The notes beneath the pieces are model-generated. The model was given only the letters and a program-made list of their open reading frames with translations, searched no databases and was not told the DNA's origin. The position numbers were made by a program, and so were the translations under genes. Shown here piece after piece: positions 8,510 through 17,813 of a stretch of 64,000 nt of DNA; the first letter of the stretch is position 1; every line of letters starts with the position of its first letter. The stretch is from assembly GCA_022449345.1 (NCBI GenBank), contig JAKURL010000008.1:17937-81936 (forward strand). Reading direction: 5' to 3'. This DNA is from Candidatus Thalassarchaeum sp. GTDB taxonomy: Archaea; Thermoplasmatota; Poseidoniia; Poseidoniales; Thalassarchaeaceae.

Positions 8510-9510
8510 TTCCGCTTAGGGGGCTTGGGAAACTTGGCCTTGATCGCCTCAGTCTCTTTGTGAATCTCGGTGACCGTTTCCTCGTCCCAAGGCTCTCCAC
8601 CAAAGTGGTCGCAGCGGACTGCGATTGACGCCTTTCCAGCAAGGAATCTGGCTATCTTGCCTCGAACCCATCTGGGGGAGCGGGAAATCTGAGGCATGCT
8701 GAACAAAATCGCCCCGTGCTTAGGTGGTGCGGCTCCACGTCGATGAGCGGCCATCGCAGCGTGAGCACCCAATACCTGTAGAGATCCAGATGGCATGCGA
8801 GCCAATCTCTCTCTTCCGCCGGCCAAGGTCACCATACGGGCCGCGCCGAGCGGTCCGATTAGCGCTGCGAGGCTAGGCACGTGTTGCTTGGCGAGATTAC
8901 GGATTGCATCCTCGTGTGCTGCGAGGCGCTCGGTCAACTCCACCACACCTTGCGCATGGTTACACAAGGCCTGCCACTCGATCTCTGATGGTGAATGAGC
9001 AGGCGATGAAACTCCGAGTGCCGTCGCAGCGTGATCAATTGAGTTTGAGTCAGCTATTGCGGTGGGAATATCCTCTCGTTGGGCATCTAAGTCTACTTCC
9101 GATAGGAAGAGCCCCGTCCATTCTACACAACGCGCCTCGCTGGTAGTCCAGGAGGCGCGTAGTTCGGCCGCCGAAGATACCAGCATATCCAGTCGGCGGT
9201 CGGTATCACCTGCGGCATCTGCAACTCCTCGCTTGGCGAGCATTGGTGCAGCAGCCTCAAACAACTTCGATTCTTCTTCATCGAATGCAGGCCATTCGCT
9301 GTCAGACATTGCCCCGAGAGCATCTATCTGTGCATCGGGAAACCGTTTGGAGAGTGTCCTAGCCTCAGGACTCAAACGTCCTCGCTGTAAATCCCAAAGA
9401 CGGCCTGCAACTGCAACTGCTGAGCGCTTACCCACCCAAGCCACCTCATCGTGAATGACTCCATTGTCATCGATGACGCGGGCCATCCTCCAATCATAAT
9501 GCAGTTCCAC
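8506..9510 (-). CDS. Nop5 (Nop56/58-like) box C/D RNP scaffold
   Basis: A 334-residue protein ending in the Nop domain. The segment around residues 215-260 reads GGRERLARMPSGSLQVLGAH, the archaeal version of the Nop region that grips the kink-turn RNA and L7Ae. The tail is basic (KFPKPPKRK). The N-terminal half is helical and would form the coiled-coil dimer arm and the fibrillarin contact. Nop5 holds fibrillarin, L7Ae and guide RNA together for 2'-O-methylation. The first possible start is a GTG at 9510; an ATG at 9486 directly after GGAGG is an alternative. It overlaps flpA by four bases. Confidence 0.9.
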   Translation of the reverse strand: MELHYDWRMARVIDDNGVIHDEVAWVGKRSAVAVAGRLWDLQRGRLSPEARTLSKRFPDAQIDALGAMSDSEWPAFDEEESKLFEAAAPMLAKRGVADAAGDTDRRLDMLVSSAAELRASWTTSEARCVEWTGLFLSEVDLDAQREDIPTAIADSNSIDHAATALGVSSPAHSPSEIEWQALCNHAQGVVELTERLAAHEDAIRNLAKQHVPSLAALIGPLGAARMVTLAGGRERLARMPSGSLQVLGAHAAMAAHRRGAAPPKHGAILFSMPQISRSPRWVRGKIARFLAGKASIAVRCDHFGGEPWDEETVTEIHKETEAIKAKFPKPPKRK

Positions 9511-9732
9511 GACTATCGCGGGAAGTCCATTCCGCTTGAATCCCGCGCTATACCGAAAATCGACAGGAAGTGGTCAATAAACCAAAAGCAGCTCATGAAA
9601 GGCATGGATTGAATTGCGTATATCTTTCTCAATTATCGCATAATTCAACAGGAATAATCTGTTGAGAATGTTGAAGTACGTATCCAACGACCGCTGTTAG
9701 GTCACTTCGACACAGCAAAGGGAGGAAAACGG

Positions 9733-10113
9733 GTGTTCTGTCCAGAATGTGGTACGCTTGGATTCATGTCTCCTGATGGCAGCATACGCTGTACAGACTA
9801 CAAGTGTGGCTACGAAGGTCCACTGAGTGGATCTGATGGAAAAGGAGCAGAATTCATCGACCCAATGACTGGGGAAACCGTCGACCTCTCCAAGGCTACC
9901 GCATCGTCTTCTGCTAAGGACCTCAAACACCTAACCGAGGTAGTTGAGGAAGAGGTCGCACGAGGCACTCTCAGAGAAGGCGACTATCGTTGTCCGAAGT
10001 GCGACGGTGACCGCATTTTCGTCGAATTAAGACAGACTAGGGCCAGCGATGAGCCGGAGACAAAAATATGCACTTGCGAGGGTTGCGGACACAAATTCCG
10101 TGAATATCAATAA
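9733..10113 (+). CDS. transcription factor S (TFIIS/RPB9-like)
   Basis: A 126-residue protein with two zinc ribbons. The N-terminal ribbon has CPEC near residue 3 and a C-x-x-x-x-x-C pair (CTDYKC). The C-terminal ribbon runs CPKC ... CEGCGHKF and holds an acidic hairpin S-D-E-P-E-T, equivalent to the Asp-Glu pair with which TFIIS stimulates RNA cleavage. It should rescue backtracked archaeal RNA polymerase. The start is a GTG preceded by GGAGG. A strong hairpin follows the stop codon. Confidence 0.92.
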   Translation: MFCPECGTLGFMSPDGSIRCTDYKCGYEGPLSGSDGKGAEFIDPMTGETVDLSKATASSSAKDLKHLTEVVEEEVARGTLREGDYRCPKCDGDRIFVELRQTRASDEPETKICTCEGCGHKFREYQ

Positions 10114-10122
10114 TCGTTCTAC

Positions 10123-10141
10123 CGACCCACTACGTGGGTCG
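10123..10141. terminator. hairpin downstream of transcription factor S gene
   Basis: An eight-base-pair perfect stem (CGACCCAC with GTGGGTCG) closed by a three-base TAC loop begins nine bases after the TFS stop. AT-rich sequence follows (TATTCTATTGG). It may terminate or protect the upstream mRNA. A second, C-rich hairpin (CCCCCC-TTT-GG-A-GGGG, about 10189-10204) lies 18 bases before the PCNA start. Confidence 0.5.
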
Positions 10142-10221
10142 TATTCTATTGGAATAGTCTGAATATACATTGGCGAACCATGAAGAACCCCCCCTTTGGA
10201 GGGGATTAGGTAGGTGTTGGG

Positions 10222-10971
10222 ATGCTTCGAGTCACTGCCAGACAGCAACTGATGCGAGAAATCGTCGATCTGCTCTCGGTGCTTACTGAAGAAGCGAAAC
10301 TCAGTTGGGGTGAGAATGGCTTGAGCACGACCGTCGTAGACGGCTCCCATGTTGCATTACTTTCGGTTACCGTTGGAAGTGAGTGTTTCGAAACTTACGA
10401 GGTTGAGCCTGTAGAAATTGGAATTGAACTTGGTAAGTTACGAGACCTACTAACGCTAGCTGGACCAAGCGACCTCGTCGAATTAGACTACGATGGCGCG
10501 ACCGGTGCAATCAATGTCCGCGTCGGTGAGGTTCACCGAATTCTGCGTGGCCTAGATACCGGCTCGATTAACGAGCCGCGCCAGCCCGAATTGGAGTTTG
10601 AGTGCAAGGCTACTCTCAGCGCGGAGAGACTATCGAGAGCTCTCCGCGCTGCCAAGTTTGTCGGAGAGTTAGTTGATTTGAGTCTAGACAAGAATCAGAT
10701 GACAGTATCCGTTACCGTCGAAGCAGGAGAAGGGGTAAATGTCCGCTTCGACGCTGGTGAAATGTCGGAATTAGTTGCTCCAAAGCCAACTGCGTCAACC
10801 TATTCACTACAATTCTTAGATCCGCTAAGCCGTAAGTTGGCTAGCGGCTTGACAGAGGAGGTAACTCTCGAGTTCCAAGACCGCTATCCTCTGAAACTTT
10901 CTTGGCACTCTAACGAACGTGGTGCGGCTTGGACTTACTTCTTAGCGCCGCGTGTCAGTAACGACCCCTGA
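10222..10971 (+). CDS. pcn: DNA polymerase sliding clamp (PCNA)
   Basis: A 249-residue protein, the normal archaeal PCNA length, with the two-fold repeated clamp topology. The N-terminal half carries the central-loop region VVDGSHVALLSV, and the interdomain connector follows near residue 120 (INEPRQPELEF). The C-terminus is WTYFLAPRV, matching the family's terminal strand. As a trimer it encircles DNA and tethers the replicative polymerase, ligase, FEN1 and other partners. Start is the ATG at 10222. Placed after TFS and near orc1/cdc6, it belongs to an information-processing neighbourhood. Confidence 0.93.
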   Translation: MLRVTARQQLMREIVDLLSVLTEEAKLSWGENGLSTTVVDGSHVALLSVTVGSECFETYEVEPVEIGIELGKLRDLLTLAGPSDLVELDYDGATGAINVRVGEVHRILRGLDTGSINEPRQPELEFECKATLSAERLSRALRAAKFVGELVDLSLDKNQMTVSVTVEAGEGVNVRFDAGEMSELVAPKPTASTYSLQFLDPLSRKLASGLTEEVTLEFQDRYPLKLSWHSNERGAAWTYFLAPRVSNDP

Positions 10972-10993
10972 TGATATTCGTCACTGACGAGTT

Positions 10994-12127
10994 GTGAGTG
11001 TGGTTGAAAGCGAGGGCGGTTTCGGCCAAATCATGAACGAGCCTTCGGTATGTGTGATCATCCCGAGTGTCAGGAATTCCGAAGAGTTGGCCACAACACT
11101 CGATGGATTGGCATCTCAAACATACACCGGTCCTCTAGAAATCGTGGTAGTAGGGCCTAGAAATGACCCTGCAAAGTTGGTAGCGGAAGAGAAAGAGGTT
11201 CGCTTTGTAGATGATTCTGGCTCACGAACCAGAGCAGATGCTTGTAACGTCGCAATCGCTGCAACTTCGTCAGATCTGGTTTTCTTTACGGACGATGATG
11301 TAATTGTGCCAGTAGATTGGGTCGCGAAATTAGTACGATGGTTTGCGAAGGAAGATGTTGCAGGAGTTGGTGGACCAAATTTCGCTCCCGTCGAGGAATC
11401 GACTCTTTGGCAGCGTGTAATCGATGTTGCATTCTGCTCTACCATCTTTACAACAGGGACAAATTACGGCAACGTCGGAGACTCCGAATTAACAGAAGTA
11501 GCACAATTACCAGGAGTCAATTCCGCATATCGCCGCTCTGTATTGCAAGAAGTCGGCGGCTTCGATGAGGGTGCAATTGGTGCTGAAGATGTAATGCTCG
11601 ACCACCGAATTCGTATGGGTGGACACAAATTGTGGACCGATAGAACCGCAGTAATGTGGCATCGGCGTAGAAACCTCGCACGCGTAAAGAAACAAATAGG
11701 AAATTATGGGCTTGTCAGAACCCTAGCGAGTAACCAATATTCTGAATTGCACGCGTTTACCCACACTATGGTAGCAGCGTTTCCTCCAATTGTCATTGCA
11801 GCATTTGCCCTGTTTTTTTGGGGAGCCGCTAACGGAGGTTTGGCTTGGCCAGAATTCTGGGACATCAGCCTAGAAACTGTGCCAATGGGATCTGAAAGAT
11901 TGGCAGCTCATACTTTACCGACTCTGATGATTTTGTACAATCTGATTGCATGGTATGGGTCAGCGAAAGGAAATTCTCCAAGTAAGAGTCCATGGACTAT
12001 TTTCCTATCATCAATTGTTACATACACTCTACATTGGAATTACGGAATCGGAGTACTGCGAGGGAATTGGAGAATACTTTCTGGTCGATCAGGGTTGCAA
12101 ATTGATGACCGCTCTCGGGATAAATAG
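10994..12127 (+). CDS. membrane-anchored family 2 glycosyltransferase
   Basis: A GT-A fold transferase of up to 377 residues. The catalytic domain begins VCVIIPSVRN. The metal/sugar-nucleotide motif is FFTDDDV near residue 100, and GAEDVMLDHR near 195 is the acceptor-binding Glu-Asp region. The last third has hydrophobic stretches consistent with three membrane helices (around 255-275, 305-320 and 335-350). It probably transfers sugars onto lipid carriers, surface glycans or proteins at the inner face of the membrane. The start is uncertain: GTG at 10994 or ATG at 11033 (MNEPSV), the latter closer to typical family length. Confidence 0.85.
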   Translation: MSVVESEGGFGQIMNEPSVCVIIPSVRNSEELATTLDGLASQTYTGPLEIVVVGPRNDPAKLVAEEKEVRFVDDSGSRTRADACNVAIAATSSDLVFFTDDDVIVPVDWVAKLVRWFAKEDVAGVGGPNFAPVEESTLWQRVIDVAFCSTIFTTGTNYGNVGDSELTEVAQLPGVNSAYRRSVLQEVGGFDEGAIGAEDVMLDHRIRMGGHKLWTDRTAVMWHRRRNLARVKKQIGNYGLVRTLASNQYSELHAFTHTMVAAFPPIVIAAFALFFWGAANGGLAWPEFWDISLETVPMGSERLAAHTLPTLMILYNLIAWYGSAKGNSPSKSPWTIFLSSIVTYTLHWNYGIGVLRGNWRILSGRSGLQIDDRSRDK

Positions 12128-12179
12128 CCTGCCTTATTTGAATACAGGACTTAATATCCACCGTGATTGTCGTTAAACC

Positions 12180-12410
12180 ATGGCATTTGAGTGTAATATC
12201 GACGCCAGAGGTCAGGCGGTCAGGATGCGTCTAGGTATTATCGGGGTTATTTCTTCTCTTGGATTAGCCGCAGCTTGCTTACTCATCAGCGCGCCTGAAA
12301 TTGCTTGGATTCTACCTGCTGGAGTCTTTGCTGGTGGTGCATTCTCTATCTTCGAGGCTCGAACTGGCTGGTGTGTAGTTCGAGCACTTGGGTTCAACAC
12401 TCGTCTGTGA
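12180..12410 (+). CDS. small membrane protein, YgaP/DUF2892-like
   Basis: A 76-residue protein with two hydrophobic segments (about 18-36 and 41-56). The ending G-W-C-V-V-R-A-L-G-F matches the tail of DUF2892-type inner membrane proteins, which sometimes follow rhodanese domains. Function unknown. It ends two bases before the convergent epimerase gene. Confidence 0.65.
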   Translation: MAFECNIDARGQAVRMRLGIIGVISSLGLAAACLLISAPEIAWILPAGVFAGGAFSIFEARTGWCVVRALGFNTRL

Positions 12411-12412
12411 AA

Positions 12413-13801
12413 TTACTTCCACAATCCGAGGGTATCTCTGAGACCTAATTCAAGATCCTCATGGACGAATTGGTAACCTTCGGCAGTAAGGCGATTAGGG
12501 AGAGCACGCTGACTCTCCAAGGTAAGTTTTTCACCCATCTCACCGAATAGAATCTTGACTATGAATTTAGGTAGTGGAGCAAAAGCTGGCCTTCTCAATA
12601 CCTTACCCAGAGTTTTTGCAAATCCTTTCTGAATAACTGGATTTGGTGAAGTTAAGTTGTATACTCCTTTGGAATCTGCATTCATCATAAGATGGTTGAT
12701 TGCATAGATTTCGTCATCTAAAGAAATCCAAGACATCCATTGCTTACCCCCTCCGATCGGGCCGCCGGCGCCTAACTTGAATGGAAGCAGCATCTTGCCG
12801 AGAGCTCCGGCAGTTGCAGAAAGTACGATTCCTGTTCGAATGAATACTGTCCTAATTCCTGCACCCTCAACGGCCGAGGCTGCAGCTTCCCATTCCTTGC
12901 AAACATCAGGGAGGAAGCCTTCTCCGTGGCTGCTTTCCTCGGTTAGTTCTTCATCGGCTCTATCACCATACCAACCAACTGCGCTGGCTAGCATGAAGCA
13001 CTCTGGTTTGTTTTCTAGGGAAGAAATTGCATTTGCGAGTAATTTGGTACTATTAACTCGGCTGTCACGAATCATGTGCTTCCTGCGCTTATTCCATCGC
13101 TTGTCGCCAATTCCAACTCCACCTAGGTGAATTACAACGTCGAATCCCTCAAGAATGCTCGAATCGAGTTCTCCTCTTTCAGGATACCATTCTAGTTCCT
13201 TAGCGCCTTGTTTGGCAGGCCTTCGAACCAATCTCCAGACATTGTGTCCACCGGTGTCAAGGAAAGCAACCAGTTGTGTTCCAATACATCCAGATGAACC
13301 AGCCACCAAGACCTTCTTTCTCTGCTGTGATGCGTAGCGACCGTGTTGCTCTAGATCTCTTTGAAGACGTAATTCTCGAGCCGTAAACATGCGAGTTATT
13401 CTGCTACGAACTAGTGCGCCGCCAAGAATTCTGTCGACTAGATTTCCGAGCGGACCAAATGGAACTTGGTAAGTGACTTCGTCGGTTACTGTGGTAACTC
13501 CATTTACCTCACTGAGATCGTGATTGTGATGCCATCGCCAAAATGGTCCTTTGACCATTTTGTCTGCAAAATGATGGGGTGGATCATATGCAGTATGCTC
13601 GGCTATCCAAGTCATCTTCATGAGGCCCATTGGGAAGCGGAAAATTCTCTGTGAACCTACTTCTAATGTCTCGTCAGCTCGGACTTCTTCTGCAACTTCC
13701 CATGGAGGCATTAGTCTGCGAAAAGATCCTTCGTGCTCGAACCACTCGAATGTTGCCTCGATATTTGACTCTACGACTGTGGTGTGTTCGTACTTGTACA
13801 T
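12413..13801 (-). CDS. SRPBCC domain fused to TIGR01777-type NAD-dependent epimerase
   Basis: This 462-residue protein joins two domains. Residues 1-150 form a START/SRPBCC lipid-binding fold (Coq10/polyketide-cyclase style; YKYEHTTVVES, then W-R-W-H-H). Residues 163-462 are an extended SDR with cofactor loop GSSGCIG, a VIHLGG motif and a catalytic SAVGWYGDR region, as in the YfcH/SulA-like TIGR01777 family. The same fusion occurs in some bacteria. The substrate is unknown; the pairing hints at a hydrophobic ligand being presented to the reductase. It ends a three-gene minus-strand run starting with the ABC exporter, and its ATG abuts the preceding stop. Confidence 0.87.
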   Translation of the reverse strand: MYKYEHTTVVESNIEATFEWFEHEGSFRRLMPPWEVAEEVRADETLEVGSQRIFRFPMGLMKMTWIAEHTAYDPPHHFADKMVKGPFWRWHHNHDLSEVNGVTTVTDEVTYQVPFGPLGNLVDRILGGALVRSRITRMFTARELRLQRDLEQHGRYASQQRKKVLVAGSSGCIGTQLVAFLDTGGHNVWRLVRRPAKQGAKELEWYPERGELDSSILEGFDVVIHLGGVGIGDKRWNKRRKHMIRDSRVNSTKLLANAISSLENKPECFMLASAVGWYGDRADEELTEESSHGEGFLPDVCKEWEAAASAVEGAGIRTVFIRTGIVLSATAGALGKMLLPFKLGAGGPIGGGKQWMSWISLDDEIYAINHLMMNADSKGVYNLTSPNPVIQKGFAKTLGKVLRRPAFAPLPKFIVKILFGEMGEKLTLESQRALPNRLTAEGYQFVHEDLELGLRDTLGLWK

Positions 13802-14569
13802 CTAATTCCTCCGTTCACCTGGGAATTCGGGCGCCTTCAGAACACTGAAATAGGTTTCTTTTGAGGCGTTAGGTTTGACCTTTCCACAATTCCTTCCTAG
13901 TCGATAGGAGGTGGTTTTTGGACGCCAAAAAATTCCAGTAACTAAGCCTAGAATAATTCCGCCGAAAACAAGGCCCGGCCAACCGGTTTCGATATATTCC
14001 TGGCTTGCGTTGAAGTATGCCCATACAAATGAGGGAATTATTCCAACAAATACTGCAATTGCTACCTCTTCCTTCAGCAGTCTTGTAGTGGCTCGATTTG
14101 TTGGTAATGTTTGAGGAAAAGGATCGTATTCAGATATCTCTTCGACCTTTACTAGTCGAACGAAGTTAGGCTCTTCAATACCTCTTGCAACCAGCCTAGT
14201 CTTTGGCTTTTCAGAAGACCATTGTTTTGCGATACGGAAAGTCCAATCATCCATCAATTGAGGTCTTCCGTCCAATGCTTTACCCCAGTAATTTCCTTTG
14301 AAACGATCGGAGAGTTTCTCCAGTTGGTCATTACCGCGAATCACACCTTGGTCAAACGCTAACTTCCATTCCGACTCACTGGCCAATCCAGCTTCTTTGG
14401 ATTCGATTAATTCCTCAGCCTCTTGAATCCCAATGGGATGTTTTGTAATCGAAAATCGATACTTTATCTCCACCATATGTTTTGGTCCAATTCCACCAAA
14501 CAAAATAGAGCGGTTATCGCTACCAATTTCGGTCCGCCCCGGAGTAACGGGAGACCATTCGATGACCAT
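13802..14569 (-). CDS. uncharacterised membrane protein
   Basis: About 255 residues from the ATG at 14569, two bases after the ABC transporter stop. An upstream in-frame start at 14611 would overlap that gene. The soluble N-terminal 160 residues include I-T-K-H-P-I and L-A-S-E-S-E-W-K-L-A, which faintly recall the formylglycine-generating-enzyme (FGE/sulfatase-modifying) fold, but the catalytic cysteines of that family are not apparent. Two hydrophobic segments follow (about 172-190 and 205-225), with a short basic C-terminal tail. Membrane anchoring through the C-terminus is likely; function unknown. Confidence 0.68.
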   Translation of the reverse strand: MVIEWSPVTPGRTEIGSDNRSILFGGIGPKHMVEIKYRFSITKHPIGIQEAEELIESKEAGLASESEWKLAFDQGVIRGNDQLEKLSDRFKGNYWGKALDGRPQLMDDWTFRIAKQWSSEKPKTRLVARGIEEPNFVRLVKVEEISEYDPFPQTLPTNRATTRLLKEEVAIAVFVGIIPSFVWAYFNASQEYIETGWPGLVFGGIILGLVTGIFWRPKTTSYRLGRNCGKVKPNASKETYFSVLKAPEFPGERRN

Positions 14570-14571
14570 GC

Positions 14572-16497
14572 TCAGTCCCCAGCTTCGATTTGGCCGGTCT
14601 GAATTGCCCACTGTGAGGCGTAAACGCTGTCATTTGCGATTAATTGCTGATGAGTACCACGTTCAACAATCGCTCCGTCGACCATAGAAATAATCTCATC
14701 CGCATTCCGAATTGTTGCCAGACGATGTGCTACACCAATCGTGATTCTCTTCTCGCCTTTGGAACCGTTTCCGCCACCGAATAGCGATTGTTGGATTCGC
14801 TTCTCAGTCTCGGCGTCGAGAGCGGCACTTGCCTCGTCTAGAATCAAAACATCTGGATTCATCAGTAGGGCTCTGGCTAGACTGATCCTCGCTCTTTGCC
14901 CTCCAGATAGGCGAACTCCTCGGTCACCGACCATGGTGTTCATTTCATCCTCCATTTCGGAAACAAATTCCCAAGCGCCAGCGGTCTCAAGTGCCATACG
15001 AACATCTTCTTTGCTGGCATCTCGAGCATAGGCTACATTGTCCCTGACCGTTCCAAAGAAGAGGAATGGATCTTGGCTGACGAATCCGATACGCGAGCGA
15101 ACAGAATGAATTGTGAAGTCAGAGATATCTTTGCCGTTGATTCTCACCTGACCAGACTGTGGTTGGTAGAACTTCTCAACCAGTTTAAGAATAGTTGACT
15201 TTCCTGCTCCAGTGTGTCCCATTATTCCTAAGAATCCTCCAGACTCTACTCTGAACGATACGTCGTTGAGGACATTGACTGAAGTTCCAGGATACGCAAA
15301 TGTGACAGAATCAAAGGATACTGTAGTAATCGGTTCGGACAAATCTGTAGAACCCTCTGAATCGGAAATCGATGGCTCTAGGTTGATGATTGCGAATACT
15401 CTGCGTGAAGCAGCTTCACCTCTCTGTAATTGATTCAGCAACATACCCAGAATGAACATCGGCATCGTCATTCTAGTAGAAATCAACAGGAAAGTTACGA
15501 ATTGTCCGACGCTAATTTCTCCAGAGTTCATCACCCATCCTCCTGCAGAAACCAATAGTCCGAAGGAAATACCTGCTACAACGTAAATTCCTGGAATGAA
15601 GCGGTTTCGAATGAATGCAGCCTGAATTGCTTGATCTCGATAATCACCACTTTGACCCTCGATTCGTTCCCTCTCAAATGCTGTTGCATTGTATGCTTGA
15701 ACAACGGTGATTCCAGATAGCACATTCTCGAGAATTGCCACAATGCCACCGGTACTCTCTCGCTGTTTGCGATATTTCCTCTGTACTCTAGTGGAGAACC
15801 AAATGACCATTGGGACAATTAGCACCAGTGGGGCAAAGAGAATGATGGAAAGAGTTGGAGACATCCAAAACAGAATTGCAAAGGCAGCTCCAAATGTAGT
15901 GATGATTCGTATTATACTGGTACTTGAATCAGATATGATGTCCTCTAATTGGGCAACATCAGCAGAAAGAACCGACATCAGATTTCCAGTTTGTCGAGTC
16001 TCAAAGTATGATGCCTCCATTTCCATCAATGACTTGGTCGCATCCATTCTAATATCGTGTTGCGCCTTGTATGCAACAGACTGCCAGAGTTGGTTGCTTA
16101 AACCTTGGAAGACTGATAAGGCCGCGAAGCAGATGAAAATGAGCAAACCAAAACCAAGTTCGACCGAACCGATTGGGCCGATTTCAGGTATCATATCGGA
16201 AGAGACTATTTTCTCAATTGCCGAATTAGTAAATTGTGAATTGTTCGGATTGTAGTAATCTGCAGCCATTCCGATTGCTATGAACGGAATCAAATCGAAT
16301 GCCCTTGCAGCAACGTTTGCTAATAACCCCCCGACTGCTCTTTGCCAGTATCGGGTGACATATGGAACGATTTTCCAAATTTGACGCCCTACAATCTGTG
16401 CCTCGTCCTCTTTATCCGAGGAATCTCGGGCGATGCCGGCTGCCATAGCCTGTGTCATTGAACAAACCGTCAAGTCTTCGGTCTTTGAATGCTTCAT
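14572..16497 (-). CDS. ABC transporter, fused permease and ATPase (exporter type)
   Basis: A 641-residue half-transporter. Six predicted helices lie between about residues 45 and 370, then a nucleotide-binding domain with Walker A GHTGAGKS, Q-loop VSQDP, signature LSGGQR, Walker B LILDEA and a switch His in GVAHR. A homodimer or paired half-exporter of the MsbA/multidrug type is expected, moving a hydrophobic or peptide substrate outward; the cargo cannot be read from the sequence. Start is the ATG at 16497; ATGs 13 and 17 codons downstream are alternatives. A long hairpin lies three bases upstream of the start, with a tRNA gene behind it. Confidence 0.93.
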   Translation of the reverse strand: MKHSKTEDLTVCSMTQAMAAGIARDSSDKEDEAQIVGRQIWKIVPYVTRYWQRAVGGLLANVAARAFDLIPFIAIGMAADYYNPNNSQFTNSAIEKIVSSDMIPEIGPIGSVELGFGLLIFICFAALSVFQGLSNQLWQSVAYKAQHDIRMDATKSLMEMEASYFETRQTGNLMSVLSADVAQLEDIISDSSTSIIRIITTFGAAFAILFWMSPTLSIILFAPLVLIVPMVIWFSTRVQRKYRKQRESTGGIVAILENVLSGITVVQAYNATAFERERIEGQSGDYRDQAIQAAFIRNRFIPGIYVVAGISFGLLVSAGGWVMNSGEISVGQFVTFLLISTRMTMPMFILGMLLNQLQRGEAASRRVFAIINLEPSISDSEGSTDLSEPITTVSFDSVTFAYPGTSVNVLNDVSFRVESGGFLGIMGHTGAGKSTILKLVEKFYQPQSGQVRINGKDISDFTIHSVRSRIGFVSQDPFLFFGTVRDNVAYARDASKEDVRMALETAGAWEFVSEMEDEMNTMVGDRGVRLSGGQRARISLARALLMNPDVLILDEASAALDAETEKRIQQSLFGGGNGSKGEKRITIGVAHRLATIRNADEIISMVDGAIVERGTHQQLIANDSVYASQWAIQTGQIEAGD

Positions 16498-16499
16498 AG

Positions 16500-16524
16500 T
16501 CGTGCAGACCTATGGTCTGCACGA
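16500..16524. other. perfect 11-bp hairpin between tRNA-Gly and ABC exporter start
   Basis: TCGTGCAGACC and GGTCTGCACGA pair around a three-base TAT loop. On the minus strand it sits 16 bases after the tRNA CCA end and three bases before the exporter ATG. No U-run follows, so it is not a textbook intrinsic terminator. It could define the 3' end of the tRNA transcript, or act as a leader hairpin or operator for the exporter. Confidence 0.7.
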
Positions 16525-16540
16525 GAATCTAGATATTTGT

Positions 16541-16614
16541 TGGTGCGTCCGCCGGGATTTGAACCCGGGCTAAGAGGTTGGAAACCTCTTGTGCTACCCC
16601 TACACCACGGACGC
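16541..16614 (-). tRNA. tRNA-Gly, anticodon TCC
   Basis: The minus strand folds into a complete cloverleaf. The acceptor stem is GCGTCCG with CGGACGC. The anticodon stem AGAGG/CCTCT encloses loop TTTCCAA, giving anticodon TCC (Gly, GGA and GGG codons). The T arm contains GTTCAAAT. The discriminator is A and CCA is encoded in the DNA. No intron is present. Confidence 0.95.
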
Positions 16615-16695
16615 GCGAATCGGCGACCGTGGACTACTCTTTGACCAATTCGGTGTGATAAGTGAGCATCGCGAGCCACTGAATTTCAAAAAGGA

Positions 16696-16917
16696 ATGTC
16701 GAGTCGCGACTTCATGCTCCTAAGACAGCGACTCGGTATAGTGATGCTATTCATCTTCCTACCAATCAATGTGCCACTTTGGAAGATGGTCTTGGAGTTG
16801 CTAGGCCACACCCTTCCTTGGGGTGATTTACAACTGTTCTTTGCATTCCTTGTATTCTTCGTGATGGGAGGAGTTTTGACATTCACTCCCAAGCTACGGT
16901 CTCCATTCAGTGAATGA
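16696..16917 (+). CDS. small two-helix membrane protein
   Basis: A 73-residue protein starting at an ATG preceded by AAGG. Two hydrophobic segments (about 15-36 and 46-64) are linked by a short loop (GHTLPWGD). No family is recognised. It ends two bases before the convergent TatD-like gene. Confidence 0.6.
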   Translation: MSSRDFMLLRQRLGIVMLFIFLPINVPLWKMVLELLGHTLPWGDLQLFFAFLVFFVMGGVLTFTPKLRSPFSE

Positions 16918-16919
16918 TT

Positions 16920-17813
16920 TCAAAATTGTAAACCATACAATTTACTTGGCCATTCTGAGTGTATTTTCAGGATGAGATTTTCTACTTCTTCTCGATTATA
17001 TTCAGCCAATAGGGCTGAGCATAATTCGTCGGTTCTTTTGGGAATTGTCTTGGGGCCAAGAACTGCACCGGGGCGACGAGGATCATCGAGGAAGTCAGTT
17101 TCCATGCCCCATGGTGCTGAGGCATTTCCTTGAGTCCTAATCAAGGCCTCAACACTTTCTCGGCCAACGCTAACCGTACAAGCAAGACCATGGGTAAAAT
17201 CTGAGGAGACGTCTGCGGGGGCATAGTGCCTAATTGTCTGCTCAAGAGGAAGCCCCGCCTGACCCGCGATTTGGGATAATTCAGAGTAGGTCTGGGCTCC
17301 AGAATCCTCTACGTGCAATTGAATTGCAACTCCATCTTTGGAAGCCTCACCCATTATCTCCAACAGGTTTTGATTGGCTTGAGTCCAAGTTTCATCGCTA
17401 ACTTCGTAGTGTGGCCTTCCCACTTCTCCGAGGCAATGGGCGTGCCTCTGCTCAATAAACTCAAGAGCGAGGTAAACCGCTTCCAAGTGCAATTCAGTAG
17501 CTCGATTCATGCCCAAGTCTGAGATTTGATGTTCCCAAGCAACAGGGTGAGGGCCGAGAACCACGCCGACAGTAATTCCAAACTTTTTTCTGACTTCTTC
17601 GGCCATCGAGATTGTCTCAGAATAGGCTTGGCGATAGCCATCTTTGTCGACTGGTAACTTTCCACCAAAACCCGGCTTGTGAACCAGCATTATACCGCTT
17701 CCGCCAACCCGAACAAATTCCTCGATGGCTGCTAGGTAACGGTTGGAACGATCTAGGTGGATGTGCTGGTCGACGACTGGACCTGTCCAGCGCCCGTCGA
17801 CGATGTAACTCAT
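16920..17813 (-). CDS. TatD-like metal-dependent hydrolase
   Basis: A 297-residue amidohydrolase-fold protein. VVDQHIHLD near residue 15 supplies the HxH metal ligands. LGEVGRP near 142 supplies the Glu, QLHVEDSG near 185 a His, and WGMETDFLD near 235 the final Asp. This set matches the archaeal TatD-related branch, distant from bacterial TatD DNases. DNase or other phosphoesterase activity is possible but unproven. Its ATG overlaps the stop of the TBP-like gene by four bases, so the two are translationally coupled within a three-gene operon. Confidence 0.82.
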   Translation of the reverse strand: MSYIVDGRWTGPVVDQHIHLDRSNRYLAAIEEFVRVGGSGIMLVHKPGFGGKLPVDKDGYRQAYSETISMAEEVRKKFGITVGVVLGPHPVAWEHQISDLGMNRATELHLEAVYLALEFIEQRHAHCLGEVGRPHYEVSDETWTQANQNLLEIMGEASKDGVAIQLHVEDSGAQTYSELSQIAGQAGLPLEQTIRHYAPADVSSDFTHGLACTVSVGRESVEALIRTQGNASAPWGMETDFLDDPRRPGAVLGPKTIPKRTDELCSALLAEYNREEVENLILKIHSEWPSKLYGLQF